Source: Dacryopinax spathularia
Taxonomy: Eukaryota > Basidiomycota > Dacrymycetes > Dacrymycetales > Dacrymycetaceae
NCBI GenBank assembly: GCA_037974965.1
Contig: JBBPFI010000011.1
Span: 248,001-312,000, forward strand
Length of the DNA: 64,000 nucleotides
Reading direction: 5' to 3'
Shown: positions 10,589 through 21,952 of the stretch, piece after piece
Layout: each line of letters starts with the position of its first letter
Numbering within the stretch: the stretch's first letter is position 1
The notes under the pieces: model-generated
What the model was told of the DNA's origin: nothing
Databases searched by the model: none
Seen by the model: the letters and a program-made list of their open reading frames with translations, nothing else
Program-made: the position numbers and the translations under genes

Positions 10589-13500
10589 CTATAACTCGTT
10601 CTTCTCCCCATCGGTAGAAGACATCGGCTGAACGGCCTGCATACTGAGCGGACTGCTCGGCAGCTGCTTGCGCTCAGTATGCGGCAGGACCGAGAAGGGC
10701 GCCGGGGTGCTCGGCCGCGTAGCGAGCGGCGTCGGGGGCTGCGAGCGATTATGCTTCATATGCGCTCGAATCAAGTGACCAGCCGCCAGAGCCGACATAA
10801 GGCTAAGCTCGCCCGCCATCACAGCGGCGCAGATAATGCGTGCAAGCTGGCGAGCGTTGTGTCCCGGTGAAGTGGGGTGCGCGCCCTGCACGCCGAGCAT
10901 CTCCAGCATCGCTTGCTGTGGCGCGAGCACGGTACCGCCGCCGACAGTGCCCACTTCGATAGACGGCATCGAGCATGTCATGAGCAGGTCCTGGCCGTCG
11001 TTGATCGCTTCCATCAAAGTCATGCAGTTCGAGCTCTCGACATTCTGTGCCGGATCCTGCCCCGTCGCGATGTATATCGCCGTGAGGATATTGGCCGCAT
11101 GCGCATTGAACCCTCCAATAGATCCAGCCATCGCGCTCCCAATCAAGTTCTTCTTGATATTGAGATTGACAAGATCGTGCACCGTCGTCTTCAGCACGGA
11201 CTTTACAGTTTTGCCGGGTATGACGGCTTCAGCCACGACGGATTTCCCGCGCCCTTCGATCCAGTTTATCGCTGCTGGCTTCTTGTCCGTGCAGTAGTTG
11301 CCAGAGAGAGCGAGGATGGACATCTCGGGGAAATGCTCGCTCATCGCTTCGAGCGCCTTCTCCACTCCCTTCGAGATCATGTTCATGCCCATGGCGTCAC
11401 CCGTGCTGGTCGCGAACCTCACATAAAGCGTGCGACCAGCGAGCGCGCACCGCAGGCTTTGGAGACGGGCGAAACGGGAAGTAGAGTCGAACGCGTCACG
11501 GATCATAGCGCTTCCTTTCGGGCTGTCGAGCCACTGTTTTGCCTGAGCAGCCATCGTGACGGTGGGGAAATCGATAGCCGGACCACGGGTCATCGCGTCC
11601 TGCGTCAGAACAGTCGTCACGCCCCCACCAGCATTAAGCGCCTTGCAGCCCCTCGAACAGGACGCAACGAGCGTTCCCTCCGTAGTGGCCATCGGGATGG
11701 GGAAAGGCACCCCGTCGATCGTCAGAGGCCCTGCGATCCCCACTGGGACGGGCATGTACCCAACGACGTTCTCGCAGCACGCGCCCTGCACACGGGAATA
11801 GTCGTACCCCGTACAAGGCAGCAGAGAGTGCTCCAGAGTCTTCGTGACGCTCGTCCGCGAAATCAGCGCTCTCCGGACCCGGACAGCTCGTTCCAAGTCA
11901 CCAAGCACTTTTTCGAGGGCGTAGGGCTGGATCTTCCCCCTCTGAGCGAGGAGGACGACTTCCTCATCTGAGAGCCCGTTGGGACCGAGCTCGGACTCGA
12001 ATATGGCGACGCACTCGTCGTAAGATCTACGGCCGACGGAGGACTTGTCACCCAGCGGTGTGCCGAGGGGGGTGTTACGGACGAGTTCTTCCCTTTCGGG
12101 AGGGATGGACGCTTCGGAGGGCGTTTGGGAGTGGGCGTGTCGTTTCTGGCCGGGAAGGGGAGGGGCGAGGAGACGGGTTTCGTCCATCATATGACCGCTG
12201 GGCGTGACGGGGAGAGAACGTCCAATGGGCGGGGAGGAGTCGAGAGCTCGAGCAACGACGGCGGGGCGATGATGCGCGCGCTGCTGCTGCTGCTGCTGGT
12301 GCGCAGGGTGTTCGGTCGCAGATGGGTAGCTGGGCGGCTCGTCCCTCTCCGCCACCGCCACCCTCTCCCGCTTGTTCTCCAGCTCGGTGTCCTTCTCCAG
12401 TCTCTGTTCCCCAAAAGGCGGCAGCTGCTGCCCACTCCCTCCCACATTCCCTCCCACCGCCCCCGCCGCCGCCGCGCCGGCAGGTGCTCCAGGTGCCGAA
12501 ATAGTAGGCACCCCCACGCCCGTCCCGAGCCCCTTCAACAAATACCCATTCAAGAACACCGACACAGCAAGCGCAAGAACGATCCATTTGCTCAGCACTG
12601 GATCTCCAACCAAGTGAGACCACTCGGACATGAACTCGTCGATAAACGCTAGCGAACCCTCTCCTGCTCCTCTGGGCTCGGTGCCTAGGGCGGAGTCGGC
12701 AGAGGAGTGGGAGGAGGAGGAGGCGGAGCGGGAGAGGGCCGAGAGCGGGGTTAGGGCTATGCGGATCGGGGGGCTGATATGGGCTAGGATGGGCTGGGAG
12801 GCAGGGTGGAGCGAGAGGAGGTGGGAGAGGACGGGTGCGAGGGAGGGCGAGGAGGGGGAGATGGGGATCCGGCGCGCGGGGGTCAGGGCGGCGGGGAGGG
12901 GCGAGTGGGCTTGCGCTTGTGCGAGGGCGGTGTGCTCGGTGAGGGTGGTGCAGAGGTTGAGGACGTGCATGACGAGGAAGGAGACGATCTAAGAGGAGCG
13001 TTAGCGACGAGCTCATCACACTTCTCTTCAAGTTTGGAAATCCACGGGCCAAGCCGCAGTCAACCGTACGCGGCCCAGCCCATAGGCAGGGGAGAAGAAT
13101 TGTAGGAAAGAGACCCACCAAAAGCAACTTCAACCTAGCCACAGGATTCTCACCCCTCTCATCCACCGGCTCCCCAAACACAGCACGCGAGATCTTATGC
13201 CCCAACACGGGCGGCACTTGACTATGTGCCTGCGCTTCGGCTTGGGCGGCGTGGCCCTGTGCGGTCTGGTTCTGGTTTGCTTGGGTTGGGGAGGACGTGA
13301 GGGATGGAGAGAGGGAGAGGGAGTGGGGCCGGAGTTTTCCGCGCATCGCTTTGATTCGCTGCACCTGCATTTCACGTTAGTACCAATTCCCGCATATAAG
13401 TCATCCTAAGAAGAGGAATCCGAGACCCTCAACGGAGAGGAGAGTAGGGAAAGAAGATAGTAAACACAAAGAAAACGCACCTCGACCATAACCCCCAGCA

Positions 13501-14860
13501 CCGCAACATAAAACGTAAACAACAACGCACAATCCGCAGCCAAAATAAGCGCCGCAAGATGACAAAACTCCTTCAGCCCCCCAACCCCACTCGCAGCTCC
13601 AAGCGCAAGGACGGCAATCTCCAATGCATAATCACGCACTATCCCCGCGCCTACTTGGTCGACGGCGGAGACTACTACTGTTGAGGCTTTTGTTGTTGTT
13701 GGGTGGGAGGGGTGGGGATGCAGCGCGGAGGGGTGGGAGAAGACGGCGCGGGTTAGGGTGAGGGGCTTGTCGAACCCTACTGTTATTACGAGGAACGGCA
13801 GCGCCTCGAACAATTGAATCAAGTCCACCCGTAACCCCAGGAGATGGGCAGCGAACAGCGCAGCGACGAATGCGAAACACCCGGACACCAGCACGCCCAC
13901 GCCTAGCCAAAGCTTGGAGCCCATCCTCCGCATGCTGGAGAAGAGGTGGAGGAATGTGAGGTGCATCAGGACGTAGCCGAGGAGGAGGACGAATATGTCT
14001 GCCGAGTCTGCTTTTTGGGCTAGGGAGGTTATCCGGGTCGAGAGGGCTCGGAGGGCTAGGCGGAGGGAGTAGGGCGTGTGCGTTGAGAGGGAGGAGGAGG
14101 AGGAGGGAGGGAGGGTGAATGAGATGGGGGAGGGGGAGGAGGTGTCGGTTGCGGGGAGGGTGGGGGCGAGGAGACGGGTGAAGAAGCTTCTGTGCAGCGT
14201 CGCCAGGTCGGACGGGGTGAGCCGGGCAGGGGCGGTAGAGGGGAGCGTTGAGGGGAGAGCGGAGAATGCCAGGGTGAGCGTGTTGCTCTCTCCTCCGCCG
14301 AGTTTGAGAGGGAGACATTCGCTCAGCGCCGACCCGGCTCCTTCTTTAGAGGCAAGAGGAGGGACATAGCACAGGTCCCTCGCGTACGTCAAACCCGGTA
14401 CGCCAACCGCCAGGTCGTGTGCCAAAAAATCGCCCAGCTCGTCGATAGCCCCTCGGGACCAGGTGTCGTTCGCCCCCAACACTTCTCCAGCCGCGTTAAC
14501 CGGCTCAACCTGCCTGAGCCAGACCATCCCCGGCTGCTCGTCAAACTTCACACTCTCCACCTTTTCCCCTCTCCTCGCGGCGTCCCACACCTCCTCACCG
14601 ACAACTTCCCACCCCTTTTGCCCAGGCTGGTGTAAAACAACAACACTACTCCACTCCTCCTGCACGGGTGCCAAAGGCCCAAAGCTCGCCGCGAGGCTGG
14701 GGAAGGACATGCCCCATGTTGTTCGCACCGCGTGGAGGAGCTGGAAATAGGCGAGGGTGGCGCCGATGAATGTGAGGACGATGCATTCTATGGGGGAGGC
14801 GGAGGCGTGTTTTGCGAGAAAGTGGGTGAGGCGACGGGTGGGGGAAAGGGGGAGGGACAT
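10589..14860 (-). CDS. HMG1: 3-hydroxy-3-methylglutaryl-CoA reductase, 1341 aa
   Basis: Rate-limiting enzyme of the mevalonate and sterol pathway, reducing HMG-CoA to mevalonate with NADPH in the ER membrane. Three exons on the minus strand: 14860-13481, 13364-13119 and 12988-10589. Order of parts: a first membrane segment near residues 25-45, a lumenal domain to about 285, a sterol-sensing-type bundle at about 290-465 ([32 protein letters not shown]), a further segment at the exon 2/3 junction (KLLL then [12 protein letters not shown]), one at about 676-697, a long disordered linker, and the catalytic domain from about 870. Catalytic signatures are [18 protein letters not shown], a [10 protein letters not shown] loop, [10 protein letters not shown] with the active lysine, GQDPAQ with the aspartate, and [10 protein letters not shown] with the histidine. 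The sensing bundle implies sterol feedback. The linker is rich in Ala, Gly, Ser and Gln. Confidence 0.96.
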
Positions 14861-15631
14861 CGTTGGCTGCTTTGGGTGGGGGTGATGCTTGACCTTGGTA
14901 GGCGGCGACGATGGGCGCGGCGACGGCGAGCAGGCGGGGGTGCGGCGACGGTGTTATAGGAGCGTGAGGTGAAGGCGGCGACGAGTTGCGAGCTGTTGTG
15001 ATGAAAAGAGGCGACGATCGAACGTACGATAGAAAAAGAACCCTATCGCCTCGATTCGTCGGGGGTCGTAACAAAAACCGGACCTTCGGACAGCCTTTGC
15101 CCAGTTCCGACAGCAGAAAGTCGAGCGAATTTGAAAGGCGTGTGAGAGCAGCCTGTCTGCTAAGTCGCAGCAGATATATGCACTCCTCAACAACCGATCG
15201 GTCGTCGACCCACTTCTTGCGCAAAGACGAGCCCGGCCAAGTCCGGGGTGAGGTGCAGGCGATGAGGGGTGAGGGAGAGATGAGCGCCCTAACCCGTCAA
15301 AAAGGGACAGACAAGCAAGAAACAGGCGAGGGCGATGCTTTGCCTGAGATGGGCGGGGTCAATTCAACCCGCGCCGGCTTCGGGGGTAAATTTCCCTTTG
15401 GGGCGGGAACGGAGTTATAGGGATGGGATTGGGCCCGCTGATTGGTCGACGGCCGGGAGAGGGGGGTCGATGATGATGAGGCGCTCTGTTCTTGCGTTGT
15501 TGCCGCGTGCTGGTTTTGTTATTGTGTCGGCGTTTGGTGCGTCGTTGGTGCGCTTTGTTAGCGGGTTGTTGGTCTATGATGCGTTGTTGATTGGGGGGTG
15601 ATGGGGATGCGGTTTACACTGGTTGACCACA

Positions 15632-15655
15632 GGGGGGGGGGGGGGGGGGGGGGGG
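15632..15655 (+). repeat. Homopolymer G24
   Basis: Twenty-four consecutive G, directly counted. Prone to slippage and to quadruplex formation. Confidence 0.95.
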
Positions 15656-16488
15656 AGGTCGGGCCGATCGTTTGCGGGGTTTATTGGGGGGAGGGCAGTG
15701 GGCGATGCTAGGCTCGTACTAGGGCGAGCGGGCGCTGCGGACTCTCTCCCAGTGTGCAGAGGGCGCACGACGTTCAGTCCACCCTGGCTTTTGCACTCGC
15801 TCACAAGAGTCTTTATACCTACTACTGACCTTCCATGTTATCTCCAGTGCCTGCCTAGCGCTTCCTCGACAGAGCCACAAACCCAACGCTAAAGATCCTA
15901 AGCTGCCCGTAAGGCAACGAGCGGCCGCATCGGCTCGGTTCGGATATACTTCTTCCCCCTGAGGGGTTGTTCGCACGCGACGCTACGGGAGAGGTGCGGG
16001 AGCGGCGGTACCGAGATGCGTATGCCCTGAGAGTATCGCGGAAGCCGTCAGGGCATTCCTTCTTCTTCTTTTTCCCGGGTGGTGTCTTGGACTGAGTCCG
16101 ACCTCGAGTAAAAGGAGAAGAAAGACATGTGTCTTATATTGAGGATAAGGAGGAAACGTAGGAGGTGAGAGCATGCTGGAGAGTCATACCACACGATCTG
16201 TCAATAGCTCTCAATTCGGAGGACCAATATGAATGAGGTGGGAGACGATTCTCTTGTGCTACATGAGTTGACCAAGGGGCCGAAGAGGGGCTTATCATAT
16301 TCCACTCGACTGCTTATCACGCCCCCACCCTACGTCGCTCAGGGCAGCTCAGGGCAGGAGCCACGGACCGTCATTCCCTCACCTAAACCCTCTGGCCTGG
16401 CTGGTCTCTGGGACGGGAGAGTGTGTTCCTGAGCTGGCGTGGCAGGGGAGGACAAGAGGTCGGTGGGAGGGGGCGCGGTGCCGCCCCT

Positions 16489-16508
16489 CCCCCCCCCCCC
16501 CCCCCCCC
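16489..16508 (+). repeat. Homopolymer C20
   Basis: Twenty consecutive C, directly counted, within a wider C-rich stretch of about 35 nt. It is complementary to the G24 tract 833 nt away. Confidence 0.95.
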
Positions 16509-17590
16509 TCCCCCAGCCCTCAGAGCCGCCGCACTCAACAGAAGCAGAAAAATCAGTGGCTGAGCTGGCCGTGCACAAGTACTGTCACACACAATGTTCA
16601 GTCGATTGACGCCAAAAAGCCCGTGACTGTCCGGATCAGAAGGCCCCTCATCCTGATGCTCGCCTGCTCGCCTGCCCGCCTTCTTCCTGCCCACGGTAGA
16701 AGAGAAGACAAGCCCGGTCAATGGATCGGGCAAGCTACTGTAGGTGGTTTGGATTTGACAACTGAACTTGAGCGCTGAACGCTAGGAAAGATATCGTTCG
16801 GCGATAGAGTCTCGGAGTCTCGACCTGTCCGTTGGCAGATAGTAGCTCTCTCCATTTCTCGTCTGAGCAGACTACAGCCGTCTTTGTCGGCAGAATAGTC
16901 GAGTTGATGGATTGTTGACAGCCTCGGCTCGTAGGCTCGCTCGCGTACGCGGGCAAGGCGAGATGATAGGAACACTCTGCGAGAGATCAAAGTCGGAGAA
17001 GAGCACCGTGCATCCCGGATCTGAGAGTTCGGGTCAAGCAGGAACTGCGAGATCCAGCGCGCTAGGTGGGAAAGATGCCAGATGATTTCAATCGTTAGCC
17101 AATATCGCAGTGGGTGAAGATGCAGTGAGCATCAGAGGGTTGTTCGAGCTGCCTACTTATTGGTCCAGTGATCAAAAGTTGAGAGAATCGCCGGAGGAGC
17201 AGGAAGCTCGTTGGCCGAGTCTCAATCAGCAAACAACTCCATAGAGGTTGCATGGCACCCCCCAGAAAATTCACTTGATCGCATAGTTATAGAGGCTGGG
17301 TAGACAGGACCATAGTAGAGAGAGGAAGCACGGCTAACTCTCAACCCAAACGACCGGAGTGCCAGATGAGTCGTAACTTCGAACACGTGCGCCCTCTGCC
17401 GGGCCGATCACCTCACGTCAGTGATCAGTGATCGGCACCGTCTCCCCGGATCTAAAATCTCCCTTCCCAAAGCGCTCGGCCTCTCCTTCCATTTCGGGCC
17501 TGGAGTCAACTCCCACCGTACGCCTCTGTCCCGCACTGCTGTAGTTGGTACATATCCTATCTATCCAACACCCGGGGTGGTGGAGGAAGC

Positions 17591-20500
17591 ATGGAATGGG
17601 ATTTCGCGTATAGGGAGGAGGAGGCGCAATGGCGAGCAAGGGATTTTGGTGATGACTTCGGCCGGGAGGAGCGGGAGGAGGTGAGGGCTCCTAGGCCGGG
17701 GAGGGACGAGCCGGATTATTAGTACGTCTTCACACCGTCATGGCCTCCTGTCTCGCTGCGGGAGGCTTGGGGTAAAGGAGATGCTGATGAGCGGGTAGTG
17801 CAATGCTTAACGTTGACCGGGACGCGAGTGTGGCTGAGATTCGGGAGAGTTATAGGCGGTTGGCAGGTGCGTCCCTCTTTCTTCCTCTTGCTGCTCGGAC
17901 GACCTGAAATACATGAGCTGACTGACTGCGACGTAGCAATCCTCCACCCGGACAAACACCCACCAGAGCGGCGTGAAGCCGCCTCTCGCCAGTTCCAAGA
18001 GCTGAACACAGCCTATGAAGGTACTTGCCCTACTCCTCTCATCATCAACTTCCGAAAGGCTAAAGGCTGATGAATGGGCAGTGCTGACCGACGAGACAAA
18101 ACGGCAGATATACGACACGCTCGGTGTGAGGGGCTTAGAATCGGGATGGACGATCGGGCATCCCTTGCGGACTGCGCAGGAGGTGCGTACGCTTCTTATG
18201 TGCTCCCTCAGTGACTTGGGAATCGAGTGCTGACTGCCGACACTCGTATAGGTCAGGGAGGCATTCGAGCGATATGAGAGAGAGAGACAGGGCCTGGTGG
18301 AGGAGGCCAGGCATCCCGATACTGTACGTCCCCTTCTACGCTTCCCAGGTATTGGGGTATAAGGGTGCTGATGTGCTGCTATGGCCATTAGACGACGTTG
18401 AACATTGGTGTGGACACGCGGAGAGTGTTTCGCACGTTGTTGAGAGAAGAGGCGTTCGAGCCAACGTTGGATGAGGAGGACGAGGATGCGTATGATGACT
18501 CTGAGGATGGTGTTGAGGATGAGGATGAATCAGAGACCTATGATGTGGATGAAGATGGGAAAGAAGGAGAAGACGAGAAGAGGTCACTGATCGAGCGCGA
18601 CTCCCCGTCGAGCAGGCTTGGGATACTACAAAAGCTCGTCAAGGTCAACCGGGTCGTCCTGAGTCACGCGACAACGGTGCGTTCATTCCTCTATCCACTT
18701 GTTCAGTATTGCTATGCATGTATGCTGATTCAATGAGAGTAGATTGCTCTCACCGATCGGCTCCGTGCGAAGGTCAGCGCTGCTGGTGGAGCTCGTCGGA
18801 GAGACCCAGGCTTGGCTAGCATTCTCCAACTTTCGCTATTATACCACATCCCGTCAGGAATAATCAGTGTACGTCCCTTTCTCTGCATCTGCCTGTGCAC
18901 TCCCCTCGTTCCCAGACTCTAACAAACTCATGCCATACCAGGTCGGCACCGGACTCTTCAGAAGCATGCGGCCCTGGATCACAATACTATACGACATCCC
19001 CGCCAAGTACGTGCGCAATAAGCCCGCCCAGGTCCAAGTCACGGCCCGCATGATACACCGTAGGCTTCCGCCCGTGATAACCGTCGGCCTCGACCGACCG
19101 CACTCCGAGCGATGGATGAGCACCTTCCGTTTCTGCACCGGCACGTGGGCACTGCCTTGGTGGCCGGCTGTGAAGGTGCCAGATATGGCGTTGATGCAGG
19201 ATCTCACTGGGGGGACCGTAGCGTTTGGGAGGAAAAAGGATATTGTCGAGGTCGTGAGGAAGATAAACGAGGCTAAGGAGAGGAGGAACAAGAGGAGAGC
19301 AGAGAGGAGAGCGGCTGAGGCGGCCGCGGCTGTAGGGCTCACGTTACCCAACTCGACGCTGGGGCAGTCGGAGAGTGCCTCAAAAGAGCGCGAATCAGAG
19401 CGCGAGCAGGAGCACCACGAAAAACCGGACGAGGCGGTTGAGGTGGCGATAGCCTTGTTGGATGACGATGAGCCATCGATTTCAGCCGTGGCTGCGGTCG
19501 TGGATGATCCGGTGATCAAGTCAGAAAGTCCCGCGCGGGGAGATGCGGCGGCAGCTAGTCCTCAAACACATTCAGAAAAGTCTGAAGGGGCAGACACCTA
19601 TGAGCTGGGATACCAAGGAGAGGATGAGGAGCAGCTGGTAGTAGCCGTGGACGACGACGAGTACGAAGACGACGAGCCGGTCGTCCTGGCTGTTCCGCTC
19701 TCTCGATCGTCCTACCTAGCAACTCTTCTCAGAGTCCCGGCTAACCCGGTCGAATTCAGTTGGACTATCCGCTCAACCAGGACGCCCGGAGCCCCGCACA
19801 GGCGCGAATCGGCATACACGATTACCATCGCTAATGGTATCCCGCGCGTTGGTGCAGAGTGGGGCAACTCATTCTCAGCCAGGTCTGTCATTCGCCGCTT
19901 GTTTAGCATCGACTCTTCGAAAGTGCAAGCTCGCAGGGATGATACCGAGGAGGAAGGTGAGGAAGTGCAGGACGACGAAGACCAGCCGCGTTCTTTGGTG
20001 TCGGACAAAGTCAGCTGGAAAGTTGGCTGCACCGCCAGCCTGTTGAGGGGAGTGAGCGCCTCCGCCGCGCTCAACGGCAAGATAGGAAAGGCTTCTTGGG
20101 GATTAGGCTTGGACTATGTACCCAATGGCGTTTGGCTGAAGATTCGGTGCGTGTGGTCGGTCTACAACTCCCCAACGGTGGACTGAACGCACATCACTCG
20201 TGCTGCTAGAATTGGCACAACCCGCCAGAAGGTCGTAGTGCCGGTATGGCTCATCGACGAACCCGACGTCGTGTTCGCGCTCTCCACTGCGACGATGATC
20301 GCTAGCACGGTCTTAGGCTGCTTTACGGGCTGGGAGCTGTGGTTGCTGAGGGAGAAGCGGCGGTGAGTGCTTTGGATTCCATTATCATTTTCCCGTTTCC
20401 TCTCTTCTTTCTGGTGGCCTTGCCACCGTCACGGTAGTGCCGAACTCCCCCGGCGTTGGGTACGACGCTACGACTACCTCGGCTGGCAATCCGTTACCGC

Positions 20501-21952
20501 GCATTGTGATTGCACTGAGCTTTGCGGGTTGGGTTTCGATGTGGACCTCCCGATCCACTTCCCTACACCTGGTATCGTTTGGCCGATCGGAGACCAGCGG
20601 ACTTGACCTCGGCATGCTCCGAGAACTTTCAGGTTCCGGGCTTGCTCCCCCCGCTTCCCTCTTACCAGCTTGGACACCCGCGGGAATGTCGGCTGATATG
20701 GCCTGCATCGGACGAGACTTTCACTGTTGGTTGGAAGGGCGGTCTGCGGGCGCGTCGTTCATGGCCCTTGGCCGAGAGTCCGTTCGCCATCTTTGCGATC
20801 ACCGAGGGATCGCTTGATCCTGATGTCATGACCAATCTTCTCCATATGGTCATCAGTCTTCCCTTATTTGGACTGCAATGGTCGGCGCAACACTTTCTGC
20901 TTTCTTCGTGGGCGACAAGCGTTATCCGGGCTAAGCCATCAACCGAGATCGTTGGATTCTGGTCAGATGATCCATCTGCCGGAAGGGAAGGCTCGGAAGG
21001 ATGGATGCGGTGCAATTGCCATTCGATCGGCGGATGGCTTCGTGCCACCCTTACTTCTCGCTGTCTGCCTCATACGTTGTCGCCGACTCATCGGCATTTC
21101 TGTGCTCGGCATGAACCCGTCTGAGCCAATTTGGCCTTCGTGCTCCAAGCGGTTGGACTTTTGGAGTTGCTTTCTCACAGTGCCTCGTCTGTATCACCCC
21201 TCGGTTGGCCGCGGGCGAAAGATGCACCCTACGGCTTGGGGTAAAAAGCTGCGCTGGCACTAACCAGGCTTCCAAAATGGGTTCAAGCACCGCCGGGACC
21301 AAACCGGTGCCGAACATTCATTAACCTTCATCAAATTCTTTATCTTTATTCCATTGTACTGATGCTCTATTTTCAGACGGATCAAAGAGCTTCAGGAAGC
21401 GCGTGACCGAGAGCTTGCTGAGAAGAAACGAGAACGGGAAGAGGTCTTGGAGATTCTCAAGGACGTCGTCAAGCGATCGGCATCAGCGGATGAATCACCC
21501 AACCGTACGCCAGAGGGACCCACATCTGCGTTCTGACAGTTGATGTCATTCGTATTTCAGGATTGACAATACTTGAGGCCCTATATGGTCCCGGCCACAT
21601 GGTCGAGTCAGGCACAACTGCTGGTGCTCTGGATGTCACAATACCTGTTCAAGCACTTGTCAGCGATGGCCGCTTGCATATTCCAGGAGGACCCTCCAAA
21701 GTATGTGTATTTCTTGCGGGCGTGAGTAAGCGCTAAATGTCTTCCTTAGTCACATCTTCTTGGATTTTACGACGCGTTCCCAGGAGAGAAGAAATGTCTT
21801 CGGATAAGATACCAACAAGGGGGACAAGAATACGTGGTTATCGTTGGTGATCGCGAAGAACTGTCAGCTCCGTCAGAATGTGAGCACTCGCATCTTTCCT
21901 GGTATACTGTGCGCTGACACTTGCCGGAAAAGCACACGCCGCCCCATTGTAA
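17591..21952 (+). CDS. DNAJC11-like mitochondrial J-domain protein, 880 aa
   Basis: Co-chaperone family tied in animals to the mitochondrial MICOS/SAM (MIB) complex and cristae organisation. Thirteen exons: 17591-17721, 17799-17866, 17937-18020, 18082-18182, 18252-18323, 18392-18676, 18743-18868, 18942-20146, 20210-20362, 21377-21504, 21561-21700, 21750-21879 and 21933-21952. The J domain spans residues 42-108 with the HPD triad at 70-72 and YDTLG at its end. Next come the TLNIGVDTRRVF segment, an acidic stretch, a region of beta-rich strands (GTGLFRSM, SWKVGC, ASWGLGLDY), a membrane-like stretch (FALSTATMIASTVLGCF), a coiled coil (RIKELQEARDRELAEKKRERE) and the C-terminal DUF3395 region (LTILEALYG through CLRIRYQ). 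Two acidic low-complexity inserts make it longer than the animal protein (about 560). Intron 9 is 1014 nt, about twenty times the usual size. Confidence 0.88.

Larger units (their letters stand above)
14861..17590. other. 2.7 kb gene-free region between HMG1 and DNAJC11
   Basis: No gene can be supported. It holds the divergent promoters of HMG-CoA reductase and of the J protein, a G24 tract at 15632-15655 and a C20 tract at 16489-16508. Open frames over the homopolymers are artefacts of composition. No inverted repeats typical of a transposon were found around the tracts. Confidence 0.5.

Noticed and set aside
10877-11971. 364-aa plus-strand frame opposite the HMG-CoA reductase catalytic domain
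   Set aside because: Antisense shadow; no domain in it.
14873-14888. ATCACCCCCAC-like sequence (minus strand) resembling a sterol regulatory element just upstream of HMG1
   Set aside because: It has one extra base against the usual site and lies only about 20 nt from the ATG, too close for an upstream binding site.
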